Below, piece after piece: positions 49,405-56,941 of a stretch of DNA of 64,000 nt. Position 1 is the first letter of the stretch; every line of letters starts with the position of its first letter. The stretch is from assembly GCF_042647165.1 (NCBI RefSeq), contig NZ_JBHRUV010000013.1; one strand, 5' to 3'. This DNA comes from Camelimonas abortus. GTDB taxonomy: Bacteria; Pseudomonadota; Alphaproteobacteria; Rhizobiales; Beijerinckiaceae. Under the pieces are notes generated by a model. The model had not been told where the DNA came from. It did no database searches and saw only the letters and a list, made by a program, of their open reading frames with translations. The translations under genes and the position numbers were made by a program.

Positions 49405-50451
49405 ATGAGAAGTTACCGTCTGGCCGAGTTCGGCGCCCCGCTTGAGGTCGTGGATATGCCGAATCCGGCGCCGGAGGGCCGCCAGGTCCTGCTCAAGGTG
49501 AAGGCGTCCGGCGTCTGCCACAGCGACATTCACATCTGGGAGGGCTGTTACGATCTCGGCGGCGGCCGCAAGATGCCGATGAAGGGCATTCCCCTGCCGC
49601 TCACCATGGGCCACGAAACCGTCGGCGAAGTGGTGGCCGTCGGCCCCGAGGCGGAGGGCGTCAGCATCGGCGAGACCCGCCTCGTCTTCCCGTGGATCGG
49701 CTGCGGCAAGTGCGCCATCTGCGCCGCCGGCGACGAGCACCTGTGCAACCGTCCGCGCCAGCTCGGCGTGACCTGCGACGGCGGCTACGCCGACCACATT
49801 CTCGTGCCGGACGCCAAATATCTCGTCGACATCACGGGCATCGCTCCTGACGTCGCCGCGCCCTACGCCTGCTCCGGCCTCACCACCTACAGCGCCCTGC
49901 AGAAGTTCCGCGACTTCCTCGCCACCGATCCGGTCCTGATCCTTGGTGCCGGCGGCCTCGGCCTGATGGCGCTCACCCTGCTCAAGGCCATGAACGCGAA
50001 AGGCGCGGTGGTCGTGGACATCGACCGGGCCAAGCGCGAGGCCGCGCTCGCCGCCGGCGCCATCGCCGCCGTCGACCCCGCCGCGCCGGACGCCGTGAAG
50101 CAGGTGATCTCCGCCGCCGGCGGTCCGCTGCGCGGCGCCCTTGACCTCGTCGGCAACGCGGCCACCTCGGCGCTCGGTTTCGACGCGCTCGGCAAGGGCG
50201 GCAAGCTGGTCATCGTCGGCCTGTTCGGCGGCCAGGCCACCTGGGCGCTGCCCATGTTCCCGATCAAGGCGGCCACCGTGCAGGGCTCCTTCGTGGGCAG
50301 CCTGAAGGAGCTGCACGAGCTGGTCGACCTGGTGAAGGCCGGCAAGGTGCCGGGCGTGCCGCTGATCCACCGTCCGCTGTCGGAGGTGGCGGCCACGCTC
50401 GAGGACCTGCGCGCCGGCCGCATCGTCGGCCGCGCCGTGCTCACGCCCTGA
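49405..50451 (+). CDS. Zinc-dependent alcohol dehydrogenase
   Basis: 348 aa, ATG 49405 with GGGAGGAG upstream. Catalytic zinc ligands in SGVCHSDIHIWEG (Cys about 38) and MGHETVGEV (His); structural zinc cysteines in CGKCAICAAGDEHLC (C-x2-C-x2-C-x7-C, about 92-106). Rossmann motif VLILGAGGLGLMAL about 172-185; VVDIDRAKRE, with an acidic residue after the second strand, suggests NAD. It oxidises an alcohol. FADH-like formaldehyde activity is not indicated. It stands alone, with a terminator downstream. Confidence 0.9.
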   Translation: MRSYRLAEFGAPLEVVDMPNPAPEGRQVLLKVKASGVCHSDIHIWEGCYDLGGGRKMPMKGIPLPLTMGHETVGEVVAVGPEAEGVSIGETRLVFPWIGCGKCAICAAGDEHLCNRPRQLGVTCDGGYADHILVPDAKYLVDITGIAPDVAAPYACSGLTTYSALQKFRDFLATDPVLILGAGGLGLMALTLLKAMNAKGAVVVDIDRAKREAALAAGAIAAVDPAAPDAVKQVISAAGGPLRGALDLVGNAATSALGFDALGKGGKLVIVGLFGGQATWALPMFPIKAATVQGSFVGSLKELHELVDLVKAGKVPGVPLIHRPLSEVAATLEDLRAGRIVGRAVLTP

Positions 50452-50493
50452 GCCGCGGAGTAAACGGAGGTCGCGCCGCTCCGGCGGCGCGCC

Positions 50494-50525
50494 GGGGCGC
50501 GGGCAGGCTGTCCGCGCCCCGTTTT
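50494..50525 (+). terminator. Rho-independent terminator after the alcohol dehydrogenase gene
   Basis: GGGGCGCGG and CCGCGCCCC are 9-bp arms around a 9-nt loop, followed by GTTTT, 43 nt past the stop. Confidence 0.82.
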
Positions 50526-50735
50526 CATGCCGCCGCCGCTCCCGCGCTGACGCCGCGCCGCCCCATGGCGCAGGCGCCGCGCCAGGACGCCCGCCCGCCG
50601 GGGCGCGTGCGTAAACGGGTACAAATGACACATGTCTGGCTGTATTATGTGATTCGCTCGCGACCCACCGTTTTCGCGGGCGCGTCTGCTGGATGCATGT
50701 CGCGCGACGCGACTCCGGGACAGGATCACGGACAC

Positions 50736-51080
50736 ATGCCGGGCAAACGCCGCCGCTTTCTGCTGGTCGCCTGCGCCGTGCTGTCGCTCGTCGCGACCGC
50801 CGCGGCCGCCGGATCGCGGGCTGGCGACGGGGCGGCGGGCAGGTCGCGGCCGCAGCAGGGCCCCGCCAGCCCCGACGCCGAGGTGCAGGAGCTGATCCGC
50901 GCCACCCGCGCCGCCGCCACATCCGCCATCAGCGCCGCTGACAGCCTTGGCATGGACAGCGAGCGGCTCACCGGCATTCTCTCCCGCGTCGACGGCATCG
51001 AGGCCAGGGCGCGGCGCCTGCACGGGCGCGCCCTGCGCCAGGGAGCGCACACGCCGCCGCCGGACGCCGGCTGGCGCTGA
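50736..51080 (+). CDS. Small secreted protein of unknown function
   Basis: 114 aa from ATG 50736, where a basic MPGKRRR leads into a hydrophobic stretch (FLLVACAVLSLVATAAAA), a clear Sec signal with a cut near residue 25. In-frame ATGs at 50625 and 50697 would bury the signal. The rest is polar and helical (QELIRATRAAATSAISAADSL, GILSRVDGIEARARRLHGRAL), with no known motif. An AT-rich strip at 50625-50655 with TATTAT upstream is a probable promoter. No family recognised. Confidence 0.55.
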   Translation: MPGKRRRFLLVACAVLSLVATAAAAGSRAGDGAAGRSRPQQGPASPDAEVQELIRATRAAATSAISAADSLGMDSERLTGILSRVDGIEARARRLHGRALRQGAHTPPPDAGWR

Positions 51081-51497
51081 GCCCGCGTCCGTCGCCGGCG
51101 CCGCCCGCCCGCGGTGACGCGCCCTTCACCTCCACGCCGCGTTTTCCATCCCGGGCCGTCGCGCCGGCGCGGCCCGCCGTCTTCGCGCGAGGCGCTGGCG
51201 GACGGGCCGCGGCGGCCAGCCTGCGCATGGCGGCGCGACGCGGAACGGTGCCGTTTTCCGCCGCTTCCGGCTGGCGGCGGGGTCTGCGGCGGCGCGGGCC
51301 GGTTGCGCGGGAACGATTCGCCGCGTTACATGCGCTTGCGTCCCGATTTCCTTCCGGAATGCGCGTCTCCCTGACGTATGGCGCGGGCAGGATGCGACCG
51401 GACCCGGCGCGCCGGATCCGCCGCGGCGGGTTCGCGCGCTCCAGGCGATTGTGACAAGGCGCGGCGAACGGCCGCCGCGGTGTGAGACTGTTCCGGC
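51081..51497. other. Intergenic region, no recognised gene
   Basis: 417 nt upstream of the MBOAT gene. G+C-rich with no consensus promoter, terminator or operator that I can support. A weakly structured segment at 51345-51365 (TTCCTTCCGGAA) is the only local palindrome. Confidence 0.4.
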
Positions 51498-52877
51498 ATG
51501 CTTTTCAATTCGTTCGTATTCCTGCTGCTGTTCCTGCCCTTCTCGCTGGCGACGCACTGGCTCGCCGCGCGCTACCGGCCGGAGTGGCGCCTGCCGCTGC
51601 TGCTGCTGCTCTCCTTCGCCTTCTACAGCTACTGGGACTGGCGTTTCGCGCCGCTGCTGGCCGCCTCCATCCTGTTCAACTGGGCGCTGGCGCGCATTTT
51701 CTGCAAGGCGCGGCTGGGGGCGCTCATCACCCTCGCCATCTGCGTCAACCTGCTGGTGCTGGGCGTGTTCAAATACGCCGGCTTTTTCTCGGAGTTCATT
51801 CCGGGCCTGAACCTGCAGGGCGTGGACGTGTTCGGCTCCGGCGCGGCGCTTCCGCTGGGCATTTCCTTCTTCACGTTCCACCACGTGATGTATCTGGTGG
51901 ACCTGCGCGCCGGCCGCGCGCCTGAGGTGGGGCTGGTGCGCTACGGCCTGTACATCGCCTTCTTCCCGCAGGTTCTGGCCGGCCCGCTGGTGCGCTGGAG
52001 CGAGATCCTGCACCAGTTCGACCAGCCGGCCTACGCCCGTCCGGACGCCGCCGAGCGCTTCGCCCGCGGCCTGCTGCTGCTGTGCATCGGCCTCGCCAAG
52101 AAGGTGCTGGTCGGCGATCCGCTCGCCGCCTACGTCAATCCGGTGTTCGAAATGGCGGCGAAGGGCGAGGCCCTGACCATGGCCCAGGCCTGGCAGGGGG
52201 TGCTCGGCTTCACCTTCCAGATCTATTTCGACTTCTCCGGCTACACCGACATGGCGCTGGGCATCGCCCTGCTGTTCGGCGTCGTGCTGCCGCAGAACTT
52301 CGAGACGCCGTACCGCGCGCTGTCGCTGCAGGACTTCTGGCGGCGCTGGCACATGACGCTGTCGCGCTTCCTGCGCGACTATCTCTACATTCCGCTGGGC
52401 GGCAACCGCCACGGCCTGGCCGTGCAGCTCATGGCGCTGTTCGTCACCATGGCGCTGGGCGGCCTGTGGCACGGCGCCGGCATGACCTTCGTGGCCTGGG
52501 GCGCCGCCCATGGCGTGGCGCTGGGCGTGGGCGTGCTGTGGCGCAAGGCCGGCCTGCCCATGCCGGCGCCGCTGGGCTGGGCGCTCACCTTCCTGTTCGT
52601 GGTCTTCGCCTGGGTGCTGTTCCGCGCCGAGGGCTTCCACGCCGCCGTCAACGTCTATGAGGGCATGCTCGGCCTGAACGGCGCCGGCGCCGGCATGAAG
52701 TGGCGCGCCATCGCCATCGCCGCCGCGGTGGCGATGATCGGCCCCACGGCCTGGGAAGCGGCGCACCGCGCGCCGCCCTCGCGCCTGCTGGCGGCGGTGG
52801 CCGCGATCGTCTTCACCCTGATCCTGTTCAAGATTGGCGACGATGCGAACTACGAGTTCATCTACTTCCAGTTCTGA
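51498..52877 (+). CDS. MBOAT family O-acyltransferase (AlgI-like)
   Basis: 459 aa, ATG 51498. A polytopic membrane protein with about 10-11 helices. Family motifs: MLFNSFVFLLLFLPF at the start, ASILFNWALARI, LPLGISFFTFHHVMYLVD, FPQVLAGPLVRWSE, YFDFSGYTDMALGIALLFG, FWRRWHMTLSRFLRDYLYIPLGG and GGLWHGAGMTFVAWGAAHG. The last contains the MBOAT active-site His at about residue 324. It likely transfers an acyl (often acetyl) group across the membrane to a surface or periplasmic polymer. The next gene overlaps it by 35 nt and encodes an SGNH-like protein, the usual AlgJ/AlgX-type partner. The polymer is unknown. Confidence 0.92.
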   Translation: MLFNSFVFLLLFLPFSLATHWLAARYRPEWRLPLLLLLSFAFYSYWDWRFAPLLAASILFNWALARIFCKARLGALITLAICVNLLVLGVFKYAGFFSEFIPGLNLQGVDVFGSGAALPLGISFFTFHHVMYLVDLRAGRAPEVGLVRYGLYIAFFPQVLAGPLVRWSEILHQFDQPAYARPDAAERFARGLLLLCIGLAKKVLVGDPLAAYVNPVFEMAAKGEALTMAQAWQGVLGFTFQIYFDFSGYTDMALGIALLFGVVLPQNFETPYRALSLQDFWRRWHMTLSRFLRDYLYIPLGGNRHGLAVQLMALFVTMALGGLWHGAGMTFVAWGAAHGVALGVGVLWRKAGLPMPAPLGWALTFLFVVFAWVLFRAEGFHAAVNVYEGMLGLNGAGAGMKWRAIAIAAAVAMIGPTAWEAAHRAPPSRLLAAVAAIVFTLILFKIGDDANYEFIYFQF

Positions 52878-53877
52878 CAGGGGCGGGGAGGAGGCGCGCC
52901 GCTGGCGCGCCTTCGCCTGGACGTTCGCGGGCGTGGCGGCGGGCGCGTTCGCGCTGGCGGTCGCGGCGCTGCTGGCGCTGGACCCGTATGACACCGGCCG
53001 GCACGGCCTGTTCGGCCGCGTGGGGCCGCACTCGGGCGGCGCCTGGCGCGTCAACGCCAGCCGCGCGGCCGACCCTGCCTTCAACGCCGCCGTCATCGGC
53101 AATTCGCGCATGCAGATGCTGCAGCCGTGGACCCTCGACGCGCTCACCGGCCTGCGCTTCGTCAACCTGGCGGTGCCTGGCTCGGCCCCGGAGGAGATGC
53201 GGCTGGTGGCCCTGGCCTTCCTGCGCAACCATCCGCAGACCGGCGCCCTGGTGATGGGCGTGGACGAATGGTGGTGCGAGCCGCAGCTGCGCTCGCGCGA
53301 GAAGTTCCCGGCCTGGCTCTACAGCGACGATCCCGTCGCCTATTTCACCGGCCTGCTGCGCTGGCAGAGCCTGGAGATGATTCCGCGCCGTCTCGCCCGC
53401 CTGCTCGGCCGCAGCCCGGCGGCGCGCCCGGACGGCTATGAGGACTACACCGTCCATTACGCCCGCCTGACCGGCGCGGAGCGGGCGCAGCGGCGCATGC
53501 AGGACGGCTCCGGCCCGTGGGACAGCGACAATCCCGGCGCCCGCTTCCCCGCCGTGGCGGTGCTGGCCGACATTCTCGCCGCCGCGCCCGCCGGCGCGCC
53601 GGTGGCGCTGGTGTGGCCGCCCACCCATGTCTCGCGCCTGCCGCAGCCGGGCTCGCCCGCCGCGACCACCGCCGCCCTGTGCCGCAAGGCGCTGGCGGAG
53701 GCGGCGGAGCGGCGCGGGCGCGTGGTCTTCGTCGACTGGGGCGGGGACCTGCCCGTCAACCGCGACTCACGCAACTTCCACGACGAGACCCACTATGTCC
53801 GCGCCGTCGCCGAACGGCTGAGCGCCGCCGTCGGCGAGGCGCTGGCGCGCCTCGCGCAGGACGCGGAAGGCAGCTGA
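52843..53877 (+). CDS. SGNH-like partner of the MBOAT acyltransferase
   Basis: 344 aa from ATG 52843, overlapping the MBOAT gene by 35 nt; a TTG three codons earlier is possible. A hydrophilic N-terminus, one membrane anchor (about 25-47, AFAWTFAGVAAGAFALAVAALLAL), then an extracytoplasmic domain. AAVIGNSRMQMLQP resembles SGNH block I (GxS as GNS), LVMGVDEWW may be block III, and NFHDETHYVRAVAERL near the C-terminus holds the Asp-x-x-His dyad. Such proteins finish acyl transfer started by MBOAT. The anchor keeps it in the periplasm. Similarity is motif-level only. Confidence 0.78.
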   Translation: MRTTSSSTSSSDRGGEEARRWRAFAWTFAGVAAGAFALAVAALLALDPYDTGRHGLFGRVGPHSGGAWRVNASRAADPAFNAAVIGNSRMQMLQPWTLDALTGLRFVNLAVPGSAPEEMRLVALAFLRNHPQTGALVMGVDEWWCEPQLRSREKFPAWLYSDDPVAYFTGLLRWQSLEMIPRRLARLLGRSPAARPDGYEDYTVHYARLTGAERAQRRMQDGSGPWDSDNPGARFPAVAVLADILAAAPAGAPVALVWPPTHVSRLPQPGSPAATTAALCRKALAEAAERRGRVVFVDWGGDLPVNRDSRNFHDETHYVRAVAERLSAAVGEALARLAQDAEGS

Positions 53878-54023
53878 CGGCGCCCGAATTTTAGGCGCCT
53901 GGGCGGGCCGCGCCGCGCCGCCGTGATTCGTCGCCTGCGCGCCAGGGGACGTTGTTCACAGGCGTTTTCCGTGGCTGCGGCGCCTCCGCCCGCAAGGCCG
54001 GGACCGGGAGTGCGCCCTGTGAT

Positions 54024-54040
54024 CCTGTCAACACCTGTCA
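54024..54040. repeat. Short direct repeat in the dksA upstream region
   Basis: CCTGTCA occurs at 54024-54030 and 54034-54040, spaced by one helical turn, about 135 nt before the dksA start. It could be a regulator site, but two 7-mers alone are weak evidence. Confidence 0.35.
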
Positions 54041-54173
54041 TTTGTTATGACGGTTGTGCTTCGGGATGCGTTGTCCCGCCGCCCCCCAGAGTTTATACAG
54101 CTGGCGCAAACCCGTGAGGACGGGCCGCGCCCCGTCCGCGTGCAGGACACGGGCCCAGAAGAGAGTATCGGCT

Positions 54174-54593
54174 ATGGCGAATGCAACGATTTCTGCAGAG
54201 TACCGGCCATCCGAGGACGAACCCTTCATGGGAGAGCGTCAGCGTGAGTATTTCCGCAGGAAGCTGCACGCATGGAAGGAAGAAATCCTGAGGGAGAGCC
54301 GTGAAACGCTCGCCGCCCTCCAGCGGGAGAACGAGCACCATCCGGACATCGCCGACCGCGCTTCATCTGAAACCGACCGTGCCATCGTGCTGCGCGCCAG
54401 GGACCGCCAGCGCAAGCTGATCGCCAAGATCGACGCCGCGCTGCAGCGCATCGAGGACGGCACCTACGGCTACTGCGAGGAGACGGGCGAGCCGATCTCG
54501 CTCAAGCGGCTGGAGGCGCGCCCGATCGCGACCCTGTCGCTGGAAGCCCAAGAACGCCACGAGCGCAACGAGCGCGTGCATCGCGACGACTGA
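54174..54593 (+). CDS. dksA: RNA polymerase-binding transcription factor DksA
   Basis: 139 aa from ATG 54174, with AGAAGAGAG upstream; the frame is open to 54054 but alphaproteobacterial DksA is 138-140 aa. EYFRRKLHAWKEEILRESRETLAAL forms the first coiled-coil arm, DIADRASSETDRAIVLRARDRQRKLIAKIDAAL the tip (Asp-x-x-Asp/Ala) and second arm, then the globular end YGYCEETGEPISLKRLEARPIATLSLEAQERHE. Only one of the four zinc cysteines remains (Cys-Thr / Ser-Ala), as in other alphaproteobacterial DksA. It works with ppGpp on RNA polymerase in starvation and stress. A bidirectional terminator follows. Confidence 0.93.
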   Translation: MANATISAEYRPSEDEPFMGERQREYFRRKLHAWKEEILRESRETLAALQRENEHHPDIADRASSETDRAIVLRARDRQRKLIAKIDAALQRIEDGTYGYCEETGEPISLKRLEARPIATLSLEAQERHERNERVHRDD

Positions 54594-54652
54594 CGCGCCG
54601 CATGCCTGCAGGCGGCGCAGGCCGCCGGCGGGTACGGCGGCTGCTGGAAAAA

Positions 54653-54675
54653 GGCCGGGTTCGCCCGGCCTTTTT
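54653..54675. terminator. Rho-independent terminator after dksA
   Basis: GGCCGGG and CCCGGCC around a TTCG tetraloop, flanked by AAAAA on the left and TTTTT on the right. It can stop dksA and, in reverse, the leftward FliO-like transcript. Confidence 0.92.
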
Positions 54676-54844
54676 CTTTGTCCGCGCGGCTTTCGTCCGT
54701 GGGCCTCAAGTCCGTCCGGCGGCGCGCCTCGCCGCGCCGCGCGCGTGGCGGCCCGCAGCGGCCGGAAACGCCGCGCCCCCGGGCGGGGCGTCCGTCAGGG
54801 GGCGCAGGGCGTTGCGGCTCAGGGGCGCCAGGGCGCCGGCGGGC

Positions 54845-56652
54845 TTACGTCCGCGGCGGCGTGCGGCCGAGCAGGCGGGCGATCTCGGCCTCGATGGCTT
54901 CCGGCGACAGCGGATCCATCGGCCTGTCCGGCGCATCGCCNCTGCGGCCGAGCAGGCGGGCGATCTCGGCCTCGATGGCTTCCGGCGACAGCGGATCCAT
55001 CGGCCTGTCCGGCGCATCGCCGGCGGCCGGCTGCTCCTCCGCCCTGTCGGCGGGCACCGGCCGGGCGGGGGGCTGCGGCGCGCCGGCCGCGGCGGCCCGC
55101 GCCGGTTGCGCCGCCGGTTCGGCGGCAGGTTTGGGCGCGGCGGCCGGCGCGGGCGCCTCAGCCGGCTTCTCCGGAGCGGCCTCGGGCTTCGGCGCGGGTG
55201 CCGNGCCGCGGCGGCCCGCGCCGGTTGCGCCGCCGGTTCGGCGGCAGGTTTGGGCGCGGCGGCCGGCGCGGGCGCCTCAGCCGGCTTCTCCGGAGCGGCC
55301 TCGGGCTTCGGCGCGGGTGCCGCGGCCGGCTGCGACGCCGGCTCAGGCCGGGCGTCCTGCGGCGCGGCGCCGTTCTCCGGCGCGTGGCGCGTCACCGTGC
55401 GCAGGCCGGCGAGATCAAGCCCCAGCGAGGCCAGCGACGACAGCGGGCTGCGCGTCTGGGACGGCTCCTGCGACGGCTGCGAAGGCGCGGCGGTCGGCAC
55501 GGGCTGCGCCGGGGCGGCGGACCCTTTCGGCTGCTCCTTCGGCTGCCCGGCGCTGTCGGCGGCGGGCGCAGCCGGGCGGGCGGCGTCGCGCAGCGCCTCC
55601 TGCAGCTGGCGCTCCATGTCGCTCAGCACGTTGGGGTCCAGCGCCTGCGTGGCGGCGGACGCCGGAGCGGGCCCCGCCGGGCGGGCGGCGGGCGCAGGCT
55701 GCTGCGCCGCCGGCTGCTGGGCCGGGCCAGGCTGGGGCCGGGACGGCTGGGCGGGGCCGGGCTGGGCCGGCTGCGGCGCGGCCGTCTTCGGCTGCGCGAG
55801 GGTGGGCGTGGCCAGCGAGCGCTGCGGCGCCGGCGTCTCGCCGGCTGGACGCGCGCCCGCGGCCGGATTCTGCAGGCGCAGGTTCAGGCCGGCGGCCGGA
55901 CCGCTGGCCGGCGGACGCACCCCCGCCGGCTGCGGGGCCGGCTGCGGACGGGGCGGCTGCGGCGCCGGCGCCGGTTTCGGCTGGGCGGCGGCCGGCTGCT
56001 GCGGAACGTGCTGGGGCGCAGGCTGCTGCGGCAGCGGGCGCTGCGGGGCCGGCTGCGGCGCGGCCTGCTGCCGGGGCGCAGGACCGTGGCCAGTGACCAG
56101 GCCCTGGATGGCGGCCTGCGGGCCCGGCTGCTGCGGAGCGGCCTGCTGCGGGAGCGGCTGCTGGGGCGCCGGCTGCCGAGGCGCGGGCTGCGGCGCGACG
56201 GGCTGCTGCGGCCCCGGAGCGGGCGCCGGGCGCGGGCCGGAGCGCACCAGGCTGTCGACGCTCGGCAGGCGCGGCTCGCCGCGCGGGTCGGGCGCCCTTG
56301 GCGGCTGCGGCCGGTTCTCGTCGGAACGCGCCTCGGAGCGGGCGGGTTCGGCCACGTCGGGCTCGGGGGCGCGCAGGCCATGGCCGCGGATGATGCCAGG
56401 CTCGATGACCACGTCGGACGCGCCGCCGATCATGATCAGGTGCTCCACATGGTCGCGCCGCACCAGCACAAGCTGGCGCTGGTCGTCGAGGTCATAGACG
56501 TCCACGACTCCAAGCCGCGGCTGGCGCGAGCGCGGCCCTGTCGCGGCGGCCCGCTTCCTGCCGGACGTGATGCGCCGCAGGACGAAAGCAAGGATCATCA
56601 CCACGACGAGGATGACGATGAAGGCAATCAGGAATTGCGCGGCGCTGCTCAT
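54845..56652 (-). CDS. FliO-like membrane protein with long Pro/Gln/Ala tail, broken by two assembly joins
   Basis: Start ATG 56652 (ATG 56667 possible). One transmembrane helix (AAQFLIAFIVILVVVMILAFV), then RQPRLGVVDVYDLDDQRQLVLVRRDHVEHLIMIGG and VVIEPGI, close to the FliO domain of Rhizobiales. About 400 residues of proline-, glutamine- and alanine-rich sequence follow. As sequenced, the frame breaks at N 55204. Removing one copy of the 118-bp duplication plus the N (119 nt) restores a frame that ends MDPLSPEAIEAEIARLLGR and stops at 54845. Removing the 81-nt first duplication as well gives 535 aa. So the break is almost certainly an assembly error. A role in flagellar export is uncertain; no other flagellar gene is nearby. 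Confidence 0.7.
54862..55021. repeat. 79-bp exact duplication around a single N (assembly join)
   Basis: 54862-54940 and 54943-55021 are identical, separated by one N (54941) and one C. This is the pattern of two contigs whose overlapping ends were joined without merging. Collapsing it removes 81 nt and keeps the reading frame. Confidence 0.85.
55086..55322. repeat. 118-bp exact duplication around a single N (assembly join)
   Basis: 55086-55203 and 55205-55322 are identical and separated by one N at 55204. The extra 119 nt shifts the frame of the FliO-like gene; collapsing it repairs the frame. Confidence 0.88.
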
Positions 56653-56746
56653 TTCTTGTCCGGACATCGGTTGATCGGCTTGTGCTGACGCAATCCCGGT
56701 AGGCAGATGCGACAACAGACATGTCGCCGATTTTTCACCATCAGGG

Positions 56747-56761
56747 TTAATCGACGGTTGA
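56747..56761. promoter_or_regulatory. CtrA-like gapped motif between the FliO-like and cckA genes
   Basis: TTAA, 7 nt, TTGA: one mismatch from the CtrA consensus TTAA-N7-TTAA. It lies 95 bp before the FliO-like start and 181 bp before cckA. CtrA controls flagellar genes in alphaproteobacteria and is the target of CckA, which makes the place sensible. One site by eye is weak. Confidence 0.4.
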
Positions 56762-56941
56762 CAGGGCGGCAACCGCGATTTGCCCTCTCCGGTGCCGAAT
56801 CGTGAACCTTTCAGCAGCCTTCATTCCGGATAGTGTGCCGGGAAGACCGCTTCTGCGCGGAAGACGCCGCCCGGCGCGCCGCGCGCGGGGCGGGGCGGCT
56901 CCGGCGGCGGGCCGGCCACAGGAACCGGTGTCAGGACGTCC

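Noticed and set aside
51242..51330. GGAAC occurrences upstream of the MBOAT gene (51242 and 51310)
   Set aside because: Neither has CGTT at 16-17 nt spacing.
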